A stretch of 64,000 nt of DNA from Pectinophora gossypiella (Eukaryota; Arthropoda; Insecta; Lepidoptera; Gelechiidae): NCBI RefSeq assembly GCF_024362695.1, contig NC_065408.1, positions 10,416,001 through 10,480,000 on the forward strand, given 5' to 3'. The notes below the pieces were generated by a model. The model was not told the DNA's origin and did not search any database. It saw nothing but the letters and a program-made list of their open reading frames with translations. Positions within the stretch are counted from its first letter, which is position 1; every line of letters starts with the position of its first letter. This document shows, in pieces, positions 10,027 through 21,633 of this stretch. Both the position numbers and the translations under genes were made by a program.

Positions 10027-11429
10027 GCATTGTGAAACATCATCAATAATAATAAAAGTGTTAAATTTTCCATAATTAAAATTTTAAAATGTGTATAAAT
10101 ATTAGATTGTTTATGGATTATATTAGACTCGGTTCTATTTCTAGATAAACAGTAATTAATTTATCTTTGAGCCAGTGAAGTACCTTATTATTCGTTCAGT
10201 AAGTAGTTTCTTGCAGCTTAGTTTAAAATAGGAGTGTTTACTTATTATACTTATTATACGTCATATTTATTCCTTATGATTTTTTTAGTTAATAAACGTT
10301 ACAAATTAAGTATGTTGTTTTTTAATATGTCACTTTGTCCATAAAAACACATATTGTAAACTTAGAATCTATAACTTGGAAAAAGTACACCTACTGTTTG
10401 CGTAAAGTCCACATACGCTCGTTTCCGACGCTAAGTGGCCATCACGGACCCAAGTGGCACACTAGGTATTACCACTACGGAACCGAAGTACTATGGCCAC
10501 AGGAATGGTTGAGCTCATTGCAACTATTTTGCACACATTTTTAAATGCTTTTACTGCTTTAGTTATGACTTTTAACGGAAAATGTACTTTGTCGCTGGTG
10601 GTAAAGTCCTTGTGGCTTTTAACTACAATAGCTACTTTATTATAACTCATGGCCGTAATCCCTATCTTTGTGAGCAGAATATACAATAATACTACGTAGA
10701 GTTGAGACACTCTGCGCCCCGCACCAATAAGAGCTTGGAGCGAGCTTGATTTACCTCACCCCCGATTCGGGCTACTCGGTAAGCCGTTAAGGAGTAAGAG
10801 AGCGCGCGCGGTCTATTGGCGTCATATGCCACGGTAAGAACGAGATTTTTGGATAGTGTCCGGACTGTCCAGGCTGTGCTATAACTTACCAAAAGACAAC
10901 TTGCAGCCACACTGGATGACATTCTGAATAAATTATGTACCCGAGAAATGAGAAAATTGGTAATTATCACGTTAAATCTGTACACCGCATATTGGTTTTG
11001 GGAAACGTAACCTGGAAAGTATCTCATTAATATTAGAACGTTGATACTTTGGCAACTTGGCGACGCTTTCGCAACGAAGCCATTTCAATATAAATTGTTT
11101 AGCGACGTTGCCAGCCTAGGCGTCTCGGTGAGTTATGGCCCAGTGTTTGTTATTGTACATACTGTCAAATACAAAGAAGCAACTGTAACAAAATCAAACA
11201 CGATTAGATAGAACGCCATTTTACACCTCAACAAGACATCCCCAACTTTTGTATTTGCATTTCGGTTTCAAATCACGTCCGCACATGACAAAATGTATCG
11301 TACCAGTAATTAGGCATTCACAGAATGAGCAATTCAAGCGAAATTCAGCTCAGTCATCCGCTGATTTGACTTAATGAATGATTTGGATTATTCCGTTAAA
11401 AAGCTTATTACATTAATTAGAAGCATATA
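10027..11429. other. Intergenic DNA, unassigned frames
   Basis: A minus-strand frame at 10692-11027 (111 codons) falls in a slightly GC-richer patch (10700-10870) but has no recognisable domain. The rest is AT-rich. Confidence 0.35.
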
Positions 11430-11470
11430 CACTATACAAGATCATGCCTATTTCCCATCGCAATAGGCAG
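11430..11470 (-). mobile_element. Short LINE 3'-tail relic
   Basis: ATCATGCCTATTTCCCATCG resembles the reverse of the GGGAAATAGGCGTGAG ending found in the better LINE copies. Too short to say more. Confidence 0.35.
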
Positions 11471-11560
11471 ATTTATCATGAAAATATTACTATTCCAATA
11501 AACTATACTGTCACTTCTTCCACTCTCATAAAAATCTTTACTCATCTGTTTAGAGCTCTT

Positions 11561-11621
11561 TTGTCCGGCCAAGTAGTGAATGCCATCTGCAGCAAATCTA
11601 CAATAAGTCACGTCAAAAAAA
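11561..11621 (+). mobile_element. Mini-retroposon copy 2, 9-bp TSD
   Basis: A 61-bp unit beginning TTGTCCGGCCAAGTAGTG, with ATGCCATCTGC, AAATCTACAATAAGTCACG and a final A-run. AGAGCTCTT flanks it exactly at 11552-11560 and 11622-11630. There is no room for tRNA A and B boxes, so any pol III promoter must lie outside. The defined 5' end plus TSD argues for a complete inserted unit. Confidence 0.85.
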
Positions 11622-12548
11622 AGAGCTCTTGACCTGGCTTTTCTTAAAAACATCATGAAGTCAATCACGGTCGGTATAACATTACAAGTGAAGTGCACCA
11701 CCACGGTCGCGTCACCAACAAAATGTATGCACTTGGCAAAATGCAATGTATGTAGCTTTTATACAACCTGCTGGGATGTAATGCTCATAATTTTTATCTC
11801 ATAATTATATTATATCAATGATTTTTTCGTAGCAGCTACGCTCTATAGTCACGTAGCAAATAATGTGTTACGAAGTCAAATGTGAAATGAAATATTTTTG
11901 TAAAAATATAATGTTTTTTTTAAAAGATAGTGATCGCGCTATGTATTAAGTCAAGCTTCACTTGAATACCTATCTTCTACGATCACAAAACGGGAGCTCC
12001 GGAAAAGACATTCCAGTTATCTTTTTTTAAACAACATAATATAAAACATGAATTCGACATTTTAAAAGGAGGTTTGCGTAAAATTTTATGCATTCAAAGT
12101 ATTAAGGTAATCTGTACCCTTGTTTATGGTATATGGTAATCTCGGGGGAAGCGATAAATAAAGCCCGTATTCAGAGCCGTCACAACTTGCGCCCCGAGCC
12201 TTTGTTTGCAACTTTTACGCTTTGTATAATTGAACTTTACGTCGCATAACTACTGGTGATGGCGTTATCAAACGGGTGCCATGTAAACATACGTTTTTAT
12301 CATTATTTTTATGTTTAAGAAAAATAAAATGTGAGATAGGTATACGGTTTAAGTTCCGATGAGAGTATGATTTTACTTTGCAGTTGTAGAACTTGAATGT
12401 TTTGCAAAGGACTACTTACCGATGGGACAATAACCATGAATAGATAAATAAGTTTACGAAGTTATATTGTAATGTTGTCTTTAGTAAAACGTTGAAGCAT
12501 TATTTATGCAGGCTGTCTATTGAACGTTAAACAGATTATTCTAGTCAA
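11622..12548. other. AT-rich DNA, nothing recognised
   Basis: No repeat or gene supported. A short motif CAACTTGCGCCCCG at about 12183 resembles a motif at 50730. Confidence 0.4.
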
Positions 12549-12760
12549 TGGCTCCATGCGACAAACTCGAAGCGACCGGTGGAGAGGGGCCGCCCGACCG
12601 TCGTCGGCGCGCGGCGTGTGGAGAGCGATCCCAGTTCGCCCGCGATAGAGCAGGCCCGGCCTCTCACCGCTCCTTACACTACCCAACCCGGCCTGCCTCA
12701 CAAACACGCCAACACGAACAATACCCACCTACATAAACACTTTGTACACCGTAAATTCTA
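12549..12760. other. CpG-rich block, possible exon or promoter
   Basis: A sharp local rise in GC and CpG against the AT-rich surroundings, with GCGCGCGGCG and GGGGCCGCCCG runs. Frames are open on both strands (12579-13013 plus, 12504-12728 minus), as expected by chance in GC-rich DNA. I recognise no protein domain. It could be a 5' exon or CpG-rich regulatory block of a gene outside this window. Confidence 0.3.
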
Positions 12761-14101
12761 CTCCCACTTTAAACTCCACAATGTTTCATTATGCACAATG
12801 ATGTCGAAAACGAGTGCATTTTATCATACGAAAAGTTCCCCCGGCGCTTGCATATCGCACCACCATACAGGCGTGAAATTTTTGTCCGTTTTTAAAATAG
12901 TCGTTACGTTTGAAATGCGAGCGCAACGTAAGCGCTTTAACTTTTTACTAACTTTTATTCTACATGAATTTACACAAAAGCCAGGCGCAGCGATAATGTC
13001 TTCCATTTGTTAAAAGACGAGAATTACACCGCCGCCTCTGACGACAGAAAAGAATAAAAGGGTTGTCTTTGTTGGTAGCCGGAGGAATACATTTTATGCA
13101 ACCGCTCGAGCGGGGCTCTGTACATTTCTATCGCATAATCACCCCATTGTGACAGTGGCTACGCTCGGCATTTCTTCAGGATATAGTTGCTTTCGATTTT
13201 ATAGCTTTTGTAACCGAGCATTAGAGTATGTCGGAATGAACAATGTATTGAACAACCATAGTCTATTACGCAGTTCTCTATGTCATGATGACTTTATTGG
13301 AAACCGTTGTTGCCTAATTTCTTAGTGACGTAATCATAGAAGGGCTGGGTTCGGGAAATTCTGTCCGGAACTGTCAGTTCTGATGAAAAACCTAGTAAGT
13401 CAGAGGAAGCCGCAATCCCTTTATCGGATAGCGTACAAAGGTGTCCGAATGAAAACAGCCCGCGGCCGCCGGATATTGAGCTTAGGCCCCTTCGCTGTTA
13501 AGCCTCAATACCGCCTCCAAGCTGTCATATAATTAAAACCGAATATCCAGTTACCGCATAAATCTGTCTTTTGTTATTCCAATATTTCCATTTTATCTGC
13601 AGAACTTGGCTTTTAAAGTAGGTACGTATTAAATTTAGAGGATTTATGTCGCCAATACCGTTCTCATTAAAATTACTCTGTATTTTGATAAACAGTTGGC
13701 TTAAGTAGAATGCTATATTTGAAATCGTTTGTTATATTGAGCTTTAGATAAATTTCACTAGTCAACTAGGGTTTTGTCAATCTTTAATTTATTTTGTCTT
13801 CACCAAGTAGGTTTAAATACTCAGTACTTTATTGTTGTAATTTATTGTTCATGGAAAAATCCTTGTCGATTAGTGTGATTTATGAAAGAAAGGTACTTAA
13901 GTACTTAAATTTATGTCCGCTAAGCTTTTCCGTGTAGGGTAGATAAACACCTGAGCTGCTGGTAAAGCTGGTAAACACTGTGGAGAATTAAAAGGGGATC
14001 GATTAGTCCATTAGTAGTTTAATGTGTATGTTTAGGATTAAGTATGTGTCTCTGTAGGAGTGTGTACACTTTGGAGAGATGAGGGCATTGTATCAAATTG
14101 A
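12761..14101. other. Intergenic DNA, nothing recognised
   Basis: A GC-richer patch at 13460-13510 (CCCGCGGCCGCCGG) is too short to interpret. The remainder is AT-rich. Confidence 0.4.
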
Positions 14102-14426
14102 TGAAATCCTAAAGATGTTCTTTTGCTTCTAGAGGTATCCCAGATAACTCTATATTGAGTTATAACTCCTGGATAACTCTTATGTCGGATACAAACATTG
14201 CGAGGCATGTGCCCCAAACGCGTCAAATTCAAATAGCATGGTGTGCGACGTACGGCGTACGGGTGAAATCCTAAAGATGTTCTTTTGCTTCTAGAGGTAT
14301 CCCAGATAACTCTATATTGAGTTATAACTCATGGATAACTCTTATGTCGGATACAACCCGCACGCCCCGCACGCTTCAAATACAAATAGCATGGCGTGGG
14401 ACGTACGGCGTGCGAGGCACATCCCT
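14102..14426. repeat. 162-bp tandem duplication (two units)
   Basis: TGAAATCCTAAAGATG begins at 14102 and again at 14264. The two units stay closely similar through TTGCTTCTAGAGGTATCCC, the AACTCTATATTGAGTTATAA palindrome, GTCGGATACAA and CAAATAGCATGG. They diverge slightly between TACAAACATTGCGAGG and TACAACCCGCACGCC. The period is 162 bp. The duplication includes a MITE terminus. Confidence 0.9.
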
Positions 14427-14446
14427 CGCATTGTTTGTATCCGCCT
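14187..14446. mobile_element. MITE-like element with GGATACAAACA ends
   Basis: The left end CGGATACAAACATTGCGAGG at 14187 has its inverse CCTCGCATTGTTTGTATCCG at the right (about 14422-14441), followed by CCTGTAA. Its interior contains the second unit of the 162-bp duplication. A related element with AGGCGGATACAAACAT ends lies at 26994-27156. Confidence 0.65.
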
Positions 14447-15454
14447 GTAATTGTAAGTACTTAAAGATTACGTAAACTAGACCGATACAGAAGCTAGCGG
14501 ATACCAAGAATAAATATGAAATAACGTATAAATTGGTGGAAACAAAATAAACCGAGCCCAATCTTTGTCTAGGTTTTGAGTTATTTTCTTATTAGGCAAA
14601 GAAATATTCACCTGAAAAGTAGTTTAGGACGTCCATAATTGAATGGCCCCATTTAGCTAACGAGCTCGGTGGTTACTTGAATAACGAATTAAGTTAGTTG
14701 GCTTTGAAATAAATAAAATTTCATAGAATTATGAGTCTTGCGGAAAATTCTTATAAGTTTGCAACTCGCGCCAGTTAGTTAACTTTATAAAATGCGCCCT
14801 TAATTAATGCTCGCGCTACTAAGTAAAATGTGTAAATGAAAACATTTCCTCCCTCAGTGCGGTACTCCGTTGTACTCTTTGCTGTCATAATTCGTAACTG
14901 AAAATGCCCGTAACGTGAGTTCTAAGAGCTTGTTTTAAAATAAATAAACAAAAGAGAGTAATAGCACGTCGTAAAGAGAAACATTTTCAAGGAACTTACC
15001 TAAGTTCCCGAGGAAACACTTGAAATATGTTTTTTTCGCCTCCAGTTATCTCTCAGTTTTTCATTAAGTTTGTGCTCCGAGTTCCACCGGGGTTGAGGTG
15101 GCATTCCTCAGCGAGATTCCTTTGACCAGCATTTTTAAATTACACGTTATTTTAAAAGATTTTTAATAACGCTAACTACTTGTACGGCGCGCCGGCTGTC
15201 CAAATATATTTGCTTGTGGATAGCTATTAAGTTATTAAAATAGTTTAAGTTTAGATTAGGAAGTAATAATGTCTTAGTGGTTGGTTTCCGTACTTTACGG
15301 GCAAAAACAGGAATGATCTTTAAAGCAGGTTCAGATTCTTCCTAATGGTACGCACTGTTAGCATTTTCGGTTTTTTTATGAAATTATAAATCACTATCAA
15401 AGTACAGATAAGGTCGATTTTTGCTTTTTCATGTGTGTCAGCAACGTAGGTAAT
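14447..15454. other. AT-rich DNA, nothing recognised
   Basis: No gene or shared repeat seen. Confidence 0.45.
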
Positions 15455-15515
15455 CTTAATTCTTGGTTTTTACCTACCCCAACAGGAAATAGGCATGATC
15501 TTACGTATGTATGTA
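15455..15515 (+). mobile_element. LINE 3'-tail relic
   Basis: TTTTTACCTACCCCAACAGG, GAAATAGGCATGATC and ACGTATGTATGTATA match the order of the LINE ending at 45062-45110 (TACCCCGCTGGGAAATAGGC). A 123-codon open frame (15431-15802) begins in this relic and is therefore not believed. Confidence 0.55.
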
Positions 15516-15961
15516 TATCGGAAAATTCGGTGCGTAATGTCATATACCACAAAAAGGGTGGCATCAGATTCTTTAAAGCGCGTATTATTCGGAATAATCT
15601 TGATGTGCTTGCAGCTATAGGATCACTTTGTTGTTCATGTTTCTTTCCCGCTGTCAAGACCCTTTTATCGACACACGCGTTAAGAAATCAAGACGAAATA
15701 AATAAGCAAAAATACTTAGACATACGACTCTTTGAGAGAGTAAAAAATCAAGCTTATAAGTCAAAGCATGCATCAATACCTAATAGACATTTCCTCCAAT
15801 AAGCGCTTATCGCTATAGGCTCACTTCCAGACCGTTTACCTGTGCAGTTCAGTAAAAAACAGGTCTGAGACATCCCCGGAATCTGAGGTCACGCTCACTT
15901 GAGCATCAGGCATTGTCTTGTAGTTTAAGCGAGTGAATATTATTTATACCTTACTAAATCG

Positions 15962-15972
15962 CTTCTTTTTAT
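15962..15972. repeat. Target-site duplication, left copy
   Basis: CTTCTTTTTAT here is repeated exactly at 16428-16438 and brackets SINE-C. Confidence 0.75.
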
Positions 15973-16427
15973 TCAGACACGCAAGCCGAGCCGTGGGGGA
16001 ACCGAGAGGGGTAGCCCAGTTGGTAGAACGCTTGCCTCTCACTTTGAGGTCGCTGGTTCGTATCCAGCACAGCACCATCCGGTCTAGAAGCATTTCACCT
16101 CGAAGCACGGGAGGCATGCTTTCCTAAAGAAAAATATTCGATATTCTAAATGTTGCCTACACCAATGATTGTCGAATTTGTTTTCAAATTCATGTTTGGA
16201 TAATAAATGATTATCACGTGTTCAGCGGTGAAGGAAAACATCCTGAGGAAACCCACATTCCCGAGACATGTATTTTCGGAGGTAAGTGACTTAACCTGTA
16301 TTGGGCCTTCGCGGGTTGGAAGGTTAGACAGGCAGTCGCTTCTATAAAAAAAGGATCTCTCCAATCTTCAGGTTACGTAAGCGGACCCTGTGAAAAACGG
16401 GATAATGCAAGGGAGTTGATGATATCT
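15973..16427 (+). mobile_element. SINE-C with internal extra segment, 11-bp TSD
   Basis: The head contains TAGCCCAGTTGGTAGAACGC and GAGGTCGCTGGTTCGTATCC (B box with a changed base). About 85 bp at 16074-16160 do not match the other SINE-C copies. The body then resumes with GATTGTCGAATTTG, TTCATGTTTGGATAATAAA, GAAGGAAAACATCCTGAGG, a CTTCAGGTTACGTAAGCGG segment and GTTGATGATATC. CTTCTTTTTAT direct repeats flank it. Confidence 0.85.
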
Positions 16428-16438
16428 CTTCTTTTTAT

Positions 16439-17130
16439 AAATCCAACGCACTACTTACATTCCTAATTCTCTCGGCTATTGTCGTTTCGGATTCAATACG
16501 TGTCAGTATGCACAGTTCAGGCAGTAATGGTCTGAAAGTGGATTTAATCTACTAGCATTAAAGTGTTTGTAAACTTTATACTGCGTTGAATACCAGATCT
16601 GTCGAGCAAAGTGCATCATCGGCTTAAGTACAACCACTATTGATTTTCGATACTTGTGGGTTTCCAACAACAAGACTGGATTCTCTTAGAGCTTGGTAAA
16701 GTATGCCCATCTGGATGGTCAGTAGAAGCGTGCGTAGACAGAATTCCGACTAGGGAAATTCCAATATACGGCACGATATTAGTGTCTGAAGATAAATACG
16801 ACGAACAGTGCCCGCGGCACGAGTTCTATTGGTGAAAGCGCTCGGTATAATTGGACGCGCGCGACACGGAACTCGTATGTCGTCTGTATGTATCCAATTA
16901 TATAAAACGTCAATGTCATATATATAAAAAAATACAATCGTGTGTCACTCTCTCATATTGTTTTTCCTGATTGTAAACTTTCAATAAATGTTTAATTTTA
17001 ATGTCAAGTCTTTTATTCAAATAATGACATATAGAACAGTAAGTAGGGCATCAGCTCGTATTAAACCCATCGGGTTAGCTGGGAAGTAATCCTTCCAGTC
17101 ATCTTTTGTACTAAATACTCTGATACTAAG
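16439..17130. other. Intergenic DNA, nothing recognised
   Basis: A slightly GC-rich patch at 16690-16870 has no supported frame. Confidence 0.4.
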
Positions 17131-17298
17131 CAGGATAGGGGTCTAAAATGGTCACATTGTAGCAATTCATCTAAGATAGCAATATTGCTTTTGACATTTG
17201 TCTGCATTGTGAACTTACTTTTATATGCGCAAATGTCTACTCGCAATATTGCTTTTTTAGATGAATTGCTTCGATGCGGCCTATTTAATCCCCCTGAT
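17131..17298. mobile_element. Palindromic MITE family 2, copy 2
   Basis: Ends CAGGATAGGGGTCTAAAATGG and GCGGCCTATTTAATCCCCC. Inner arms AGCAATTCATCTAAGATAGC and TTTTTTAGATGAATTGCTT flank the conserved centre ACTTACTTTTATATGCGC. Same structure as 8421-8584. Confidence 0.85.
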
Positions 17299-17619
17299 CA
17301 TTCTTAATTTTCTTTTCGGTCTCTTCATAAAAAGTATGGCTGGATTCGTTTATATCAGGCATTCTATTTGAGTACTTACTTAACACACGTGCTAACACAT
17401 AAAGGGATGCGATGTTCGTACTGGGCCCGTAGAATATCAGCGTCATGGGTCACGCCGCGGCTGATGTTGAGTGAGATCCGTTTAGTGACACCGTCCATCG
17501 CCACCATATTTTGAACATTCCGACCGGCATCATTGTTTTTCTTTTTTAATTGTCAATTTGTGTAAGTTTTGAGTCCGATGTGTGTTTGAGTATTATTATT
17601 GTGTGGAGTTCTTTTATAA
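17299..17619. other. Intergenic DNA
   Basis: Mixed composition. 17440-17525 is GC-richer (GTCACGCCGCGGCTGATG) with no gene call. Confidence 0.35.
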
Positions 17620-17785
17620 TAAATTCCCGTTCCCGTGGGAATTTCGAGAATTCCTTTCTTAGTGCACCTCTACGGTACCTAAGCTACGTCTTTTCCAAAT
17701 TTCAAGTGCCTACGTTTAGCCGTTTAGGCTGTGCGTTGATATGTCAGTCAGTCAGTTTCTCCTTTTATATATAATAGATAGATTA
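17620..17785 (+). repeat. Single diverged unit related to the 134-bp array
   Basis: AATTCCCGTTCCCGTGGG, GAATTCCTTTCTTAGTGCACC, CTACGGTACCTAAGC, TTTCAAGTGCC and GTCAGTCAGTCAGTTTCTCC match the variant repeat unit at 37930-38095. Here the unit is single, not tandem, so the tandem amplification at 37795-39193 is a property of that copy. Confidence 0.8.
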
Positions 17786-17896
17786 GATAAATTATTTTTA
17801 TTATAAAAAACATCGGTTGATCGTTTCCATTTTTTTCAGTTCGAAGACCGACCTTACCAATCCTGGATACATACTGGTAAGTACTTACCTATATAG

Positions 17897-18034
17897 AAGC
17901 CGCGTGCCCTCCGAAGCTCGGAATCATCTTATTTTTAGGACATTCAGGTGTTTCAGTCTGCAATGTCCTAACCAAAGTAGGAACAGTCTTATAAAAGTGC
18001 ATTTTTAGACGTGTCCCATTGGGAATCGGAGCAG
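17897..18034 (-). mobile_element. Decayed SINE-A core/head fragment
   Basis: GTGCCCTCCGAAGCTCGGAA, ATTCAGGTGTTTCAGTCTGC, AATGTCCTAACCAAAGTAGG and GTCCCATTGGGAATCGGAGC follow the order of the minus-strand SINE-A at 20436-20766, with many substitutions and both ends missing. Confidence 0.6.
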
Positions 18035-20240
18035 TTGATTACTTCCTTTGTTTCTGTATTCCTTTAAAATTGATTTATTTTCGCTCTTTTATCAAATCAA
18101 TTAGGTTATTTTTTATTATACCTACGTATTGTAATTGATAGGTACAAAAGTAATAATGAGAAAACCGATTTAATACCAGAAATTACATAAAATAGAACAG
18201 AATTTTAAAAAGATTTGTGCATGTCTTATACTTTCTTTTATGAAATCTGCTGAACCAAGCGCTTCTAGTAATCTGATCAATCAAGAAGTTCTTTGAGAAG
18301 TTTGATCTTTTGCTCGTCAATATTAGAATCAGTGTTCTATTTTCATACAATCTATTATGATTGAAATTTTACTGTTGAGGAAACTTTAAAAGAATCATCT
18401 GTGGTAGGAAGAGAATATAGGATCAAAGCAAGAATTTCCGATATTGATGCGTAATCTAAGCACTAAAAGTAAGCAAAACGTGAAAAAGAGCAAGAACCAT
18501 GAATATTTCGATCTTAAACGATAGCTACCGTACTAATTCAGAAAGAAAATATCTAAATACTTTTGCATTTGCCTGCAAGCTACAGCGAAGGCTTACTTCA
18601 AAGATATGAACACAAACAGTATTTATTTATTTTGTGATGACATGCAACAAAAAATAAATTACATTTTCATATTCAACAGTTGCCAATCTATTCTGCTTTG
18701 AACATTAGACGCGAGAATGATTTTTTATTGTAGTTTTTATATCAGTAAGATAAGGATTGTAAACCGATATACAAGTTATATAAAACTGAGATGAGACAAA
18801 AGATCTAAGTGGTTCATATGAAAGAACTTTTTAGTCCTCAGAGAGATTGAAATAGAGATTGTAAAAATTTACCATTTCGTTGTTTTGAACACGCTTTTGT
18901 ATTATTATTGAGGGCGTTAAAAGTTGCCTTATTCTAGAAATGGGTTTTATTCGCGATCAATAATAATCAGGGACTTGTAATCTACGCTCGCCGCAATTCT
19001 CATCAAAGTTCATTACAGCTCGGCTCGTATCAAAAGGATTTAATTCAAATGAGCTTTTCATTTCGAGGCTAATACGTGTCCCTGGGGGAAGCAAACTCAT
19101 TTGCAACGTCAAATTTAAGATTCCCACAACATGCCATTACGGAACCCAGCGAAAGTGCGAGATCGGCGTTCTTATGCGCACTCTAATGGGCCACCAACCG
19201 CGCCGATGTACACATCATGCTCACTGATACACAAAGTACCGCCGCGCAAACTCAAATTAAAACTCAACTTATATCATCGCCACAAAGCAAACCTGACCCA
19301 CAAAATAAAAGTTTGGTCAAAATCCGCCGGAGTGGAACATAATTTCTCTTGAGCTAGTACAAACGAGCCACTGCCATACTTTATTTGTTTAATTGCGTTT
19401 TGTTTACTCAACTTAGGATAAAAGGAAACGTTGAACGAAAAAAAAGATCCTTGTCGTTCCGCCAGCTGAAGAGTAAATTTAATTAAGTCGAAAGGGCTCT
19501 TGACTTTTTTCAATCTGTAAGGCTGGCCAATTAAAAAGTTGCTGAGACTTGTACCGGATCGCGACAACTGGTGGAGAGTGCTTAAACTTATTCAGTGTAA
19601 CTCTAGAGTAACATTAGCGGTGCTCTTAACTACAACGAGAGTTAAAAAAGTTACCTACTAACTCCACTCTTTACTATAAACTTTGCGCTTTAAATTACAA
19701 TTTCGTTAGAGATAATTGTTAAGGTTTTCACTAGCTGCTTTATTTTCCCAAGCTACGACGAACTTTATGTGCACGCTACGAGGTATGACGTAGCAATTTG
19801 CTACGTGGCCGAGTCTTGTATCGAAGCGATCATATGCATTGATCAAAGCGGTTTGAAAATATATTTTTCCGCCATGTTTATCCTTTTGAAGAGTCGCCTT
19901 TGTTGACATGACCTAAGTAGGTCAAATCAGAAATATTGGGATCAGATCTCAATAATATTATTGGAATCAGAATATGCATACACTTTCACATTTGGATTTG
20001 ACTCGCAAGCTTTCCCGAAGGAAACAATAGACATTTCCGATAGTTTCGGATGCAGATACTTGTAGAAAGCGATGACTATAATCTACGTAAGTTATTGATG
20101 CAGCAGTATCAAATAGCAGCTTTGGTGGAACTGGTACGTATTTGCAGAGTAACAACAAGAAACCAGAGAAATTAATTAAATTGGGACTATTTCTCTATTC
20201 TCAAATTATACGTAAACTATGGTATGAAATTTTAATTTTA
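18035..20240. other. AT-rich DNA, nothing recognised
   Basis: Long AT-rich stretch. 18950-19220 is less AT-rich but contains no supported frame or shared repeat. Confidence 0.4.
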
Positions 20241-20435
20241 CAGGGTATTAGTGACATCGTAACGAAAACATTGAGTGATGTTTCAGACTATAATTCTGAG
20301 TTGATATCAAGTGGATTTTTCCATCGGAAAGGTGAAAAAATTGCAAAAGTTGCGACGGAAAATTCCACGTGATATTAACTCAGAATCATGGTCTGAATCA
20401 TCCCCCTCAGTTTTCATTATGTCAGTAACGCCTTA
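20241..20435. mobile_element. Palindromic MITE family 1, copy 3
   Basis: Left end CAGGGTATTAGTGACATCG; arms GTTGATATCAAGTGGATTTTTC and TTCCACGTGATATTAACTCAG; decayed right end TATGTCAGTAACGCC. The centre is shorter than in copies 1 and 2. A minus-strand SINE-A begins directly beside its right end. Confidence 0.85.
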
Positions 20436-20766
20436 TACATAAACAGCCTATATACGTCCTACTGCTGGGCACAGGCCCCCCCTCAATCAACCGGAGGGGA
20501 TATGGAGCATACTCCACCACGCTGCTCCAATGTGGGTTGGTGGAGGTGCTTTTACGGCTAATAGCCGGGACCAACGGCTTAACTTGCCCTCCGAAGCACG
20601 GAATCATCTTACTTTTTCGGACAATCAGGTGATTCAAGCCTGAAAAGTCCTTACCAAACGAAGGACAGTCTCACAAAGTGATTTCGACAATGTCCCCATC
20701 GGGAATCGAACCCGGACCTCCAGATTGTGAGCCTAACGCTCTAACCACTAGACCACGGAGGCTGTT
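20436..20766 (-). mobile_element. SINE-A, full length
   Basis: On the minus strand: head GGTCTAGTGGTTAGAGCG; B box GGGTTCGATTCCCG; core GGACTTTTCAGGCTTGAATC, TGATTGTCCGAAAAAGTAAG and CGTGCTTCGGAGGGCAAG; then CCTCCACCAACCCACATTGG and the tail CCTGTGCCCAGCAGTAGGAC with GGCTGTTTATGTATAAGG. Intact enough to serve as a second reference copy. Confidence 0.9.
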
Positions 20767-21633
20767 AACATTTATAGGGTTAACACCCTATAATATTTGC
20801 CTGTAAAAACTGTGACCACTTTTAAGAATGCAGGCTTATTACTAGTAAAATATAGTTTGCCAGTGCCACAAATCGCCTTAGAGGATTTTTAAATATTTAT
20901 GGTACTGTTCCGGAGACACTAAGCTTCTGTTTGGAAAAATCTTGCATTCGCAATTCAGTGGAGCGCTGATAAATATTTTCTATGGTTTATCTGTCCTATT
21001 ACTGTAAATGGTACATAAATCATGACAGACCGATTGATCTGATCAGCTAATTTAACACCGCGCGGCAATATGATGTTGGTAAGTAAATAAATGCGTCAAT
21101 ATCATAAATAGTTTCAATTTATGAATTAAATGAAATTCCAGCTGAGTTTTATCGTAAGCAAAAATTATGAGTTCATTTCGGTTCCTTAAAAGTTCGTTGC
21201 ACTTGTAAAGAAGTACGTGCAATTTTTGGAGTCCGTATTCTAAATGACGAAACCAAAAATGAGCCAAAAGAAATTCAGCTTCTGAATTAAAAATTCGTGT
21301 TTCAGTTGAAGCGTCTGACTGTTTCTTTATTTGCGCTTCGTTAGACGACTTTTGTCACTAACTAACTTGACTTCTCGTCATGTTTCTAAAGGGGTGGCTG
21401 GCAAAAATGTTAACATTTTACATAGATTTCTACCTTTTTTTATGACTCTAATGAGTCCCTCAAAATACTACTTATAACGAAACGTTATAACATAGCAGTG
21501 CATACGCTTGATGCAAAACACAATAGAACTTAAGGTGTTCCACAAAATAGCAAAAAAGCGGCTTGTAGGAATATTTTAAAAGCACTTTGTAACAAGTTAG
21601 CTGAAATATTAGACATGTCATGAATTAAGTAAT
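20767..21633. other. AT-rich DNA with a small palindrome
   Basis: TTATAGGGTTAACACCCTATAA lies at about 20772-20793. Otherwise nothing recognised. Confidence 0.45.

Noticed and set aside
12579..13013. 144-codon open frame as a gene
   Set aside because: Longest frame in the window, but it starts in the GC-rich block and continues into ordinary AT-rich DNA with no domain. The opposite strand is also open in the GC-rich part.
15431..15802. 123-codon open frame as a gene
   Set aside because: Its first part is the LINE 3' tail relic at 15455-15515.
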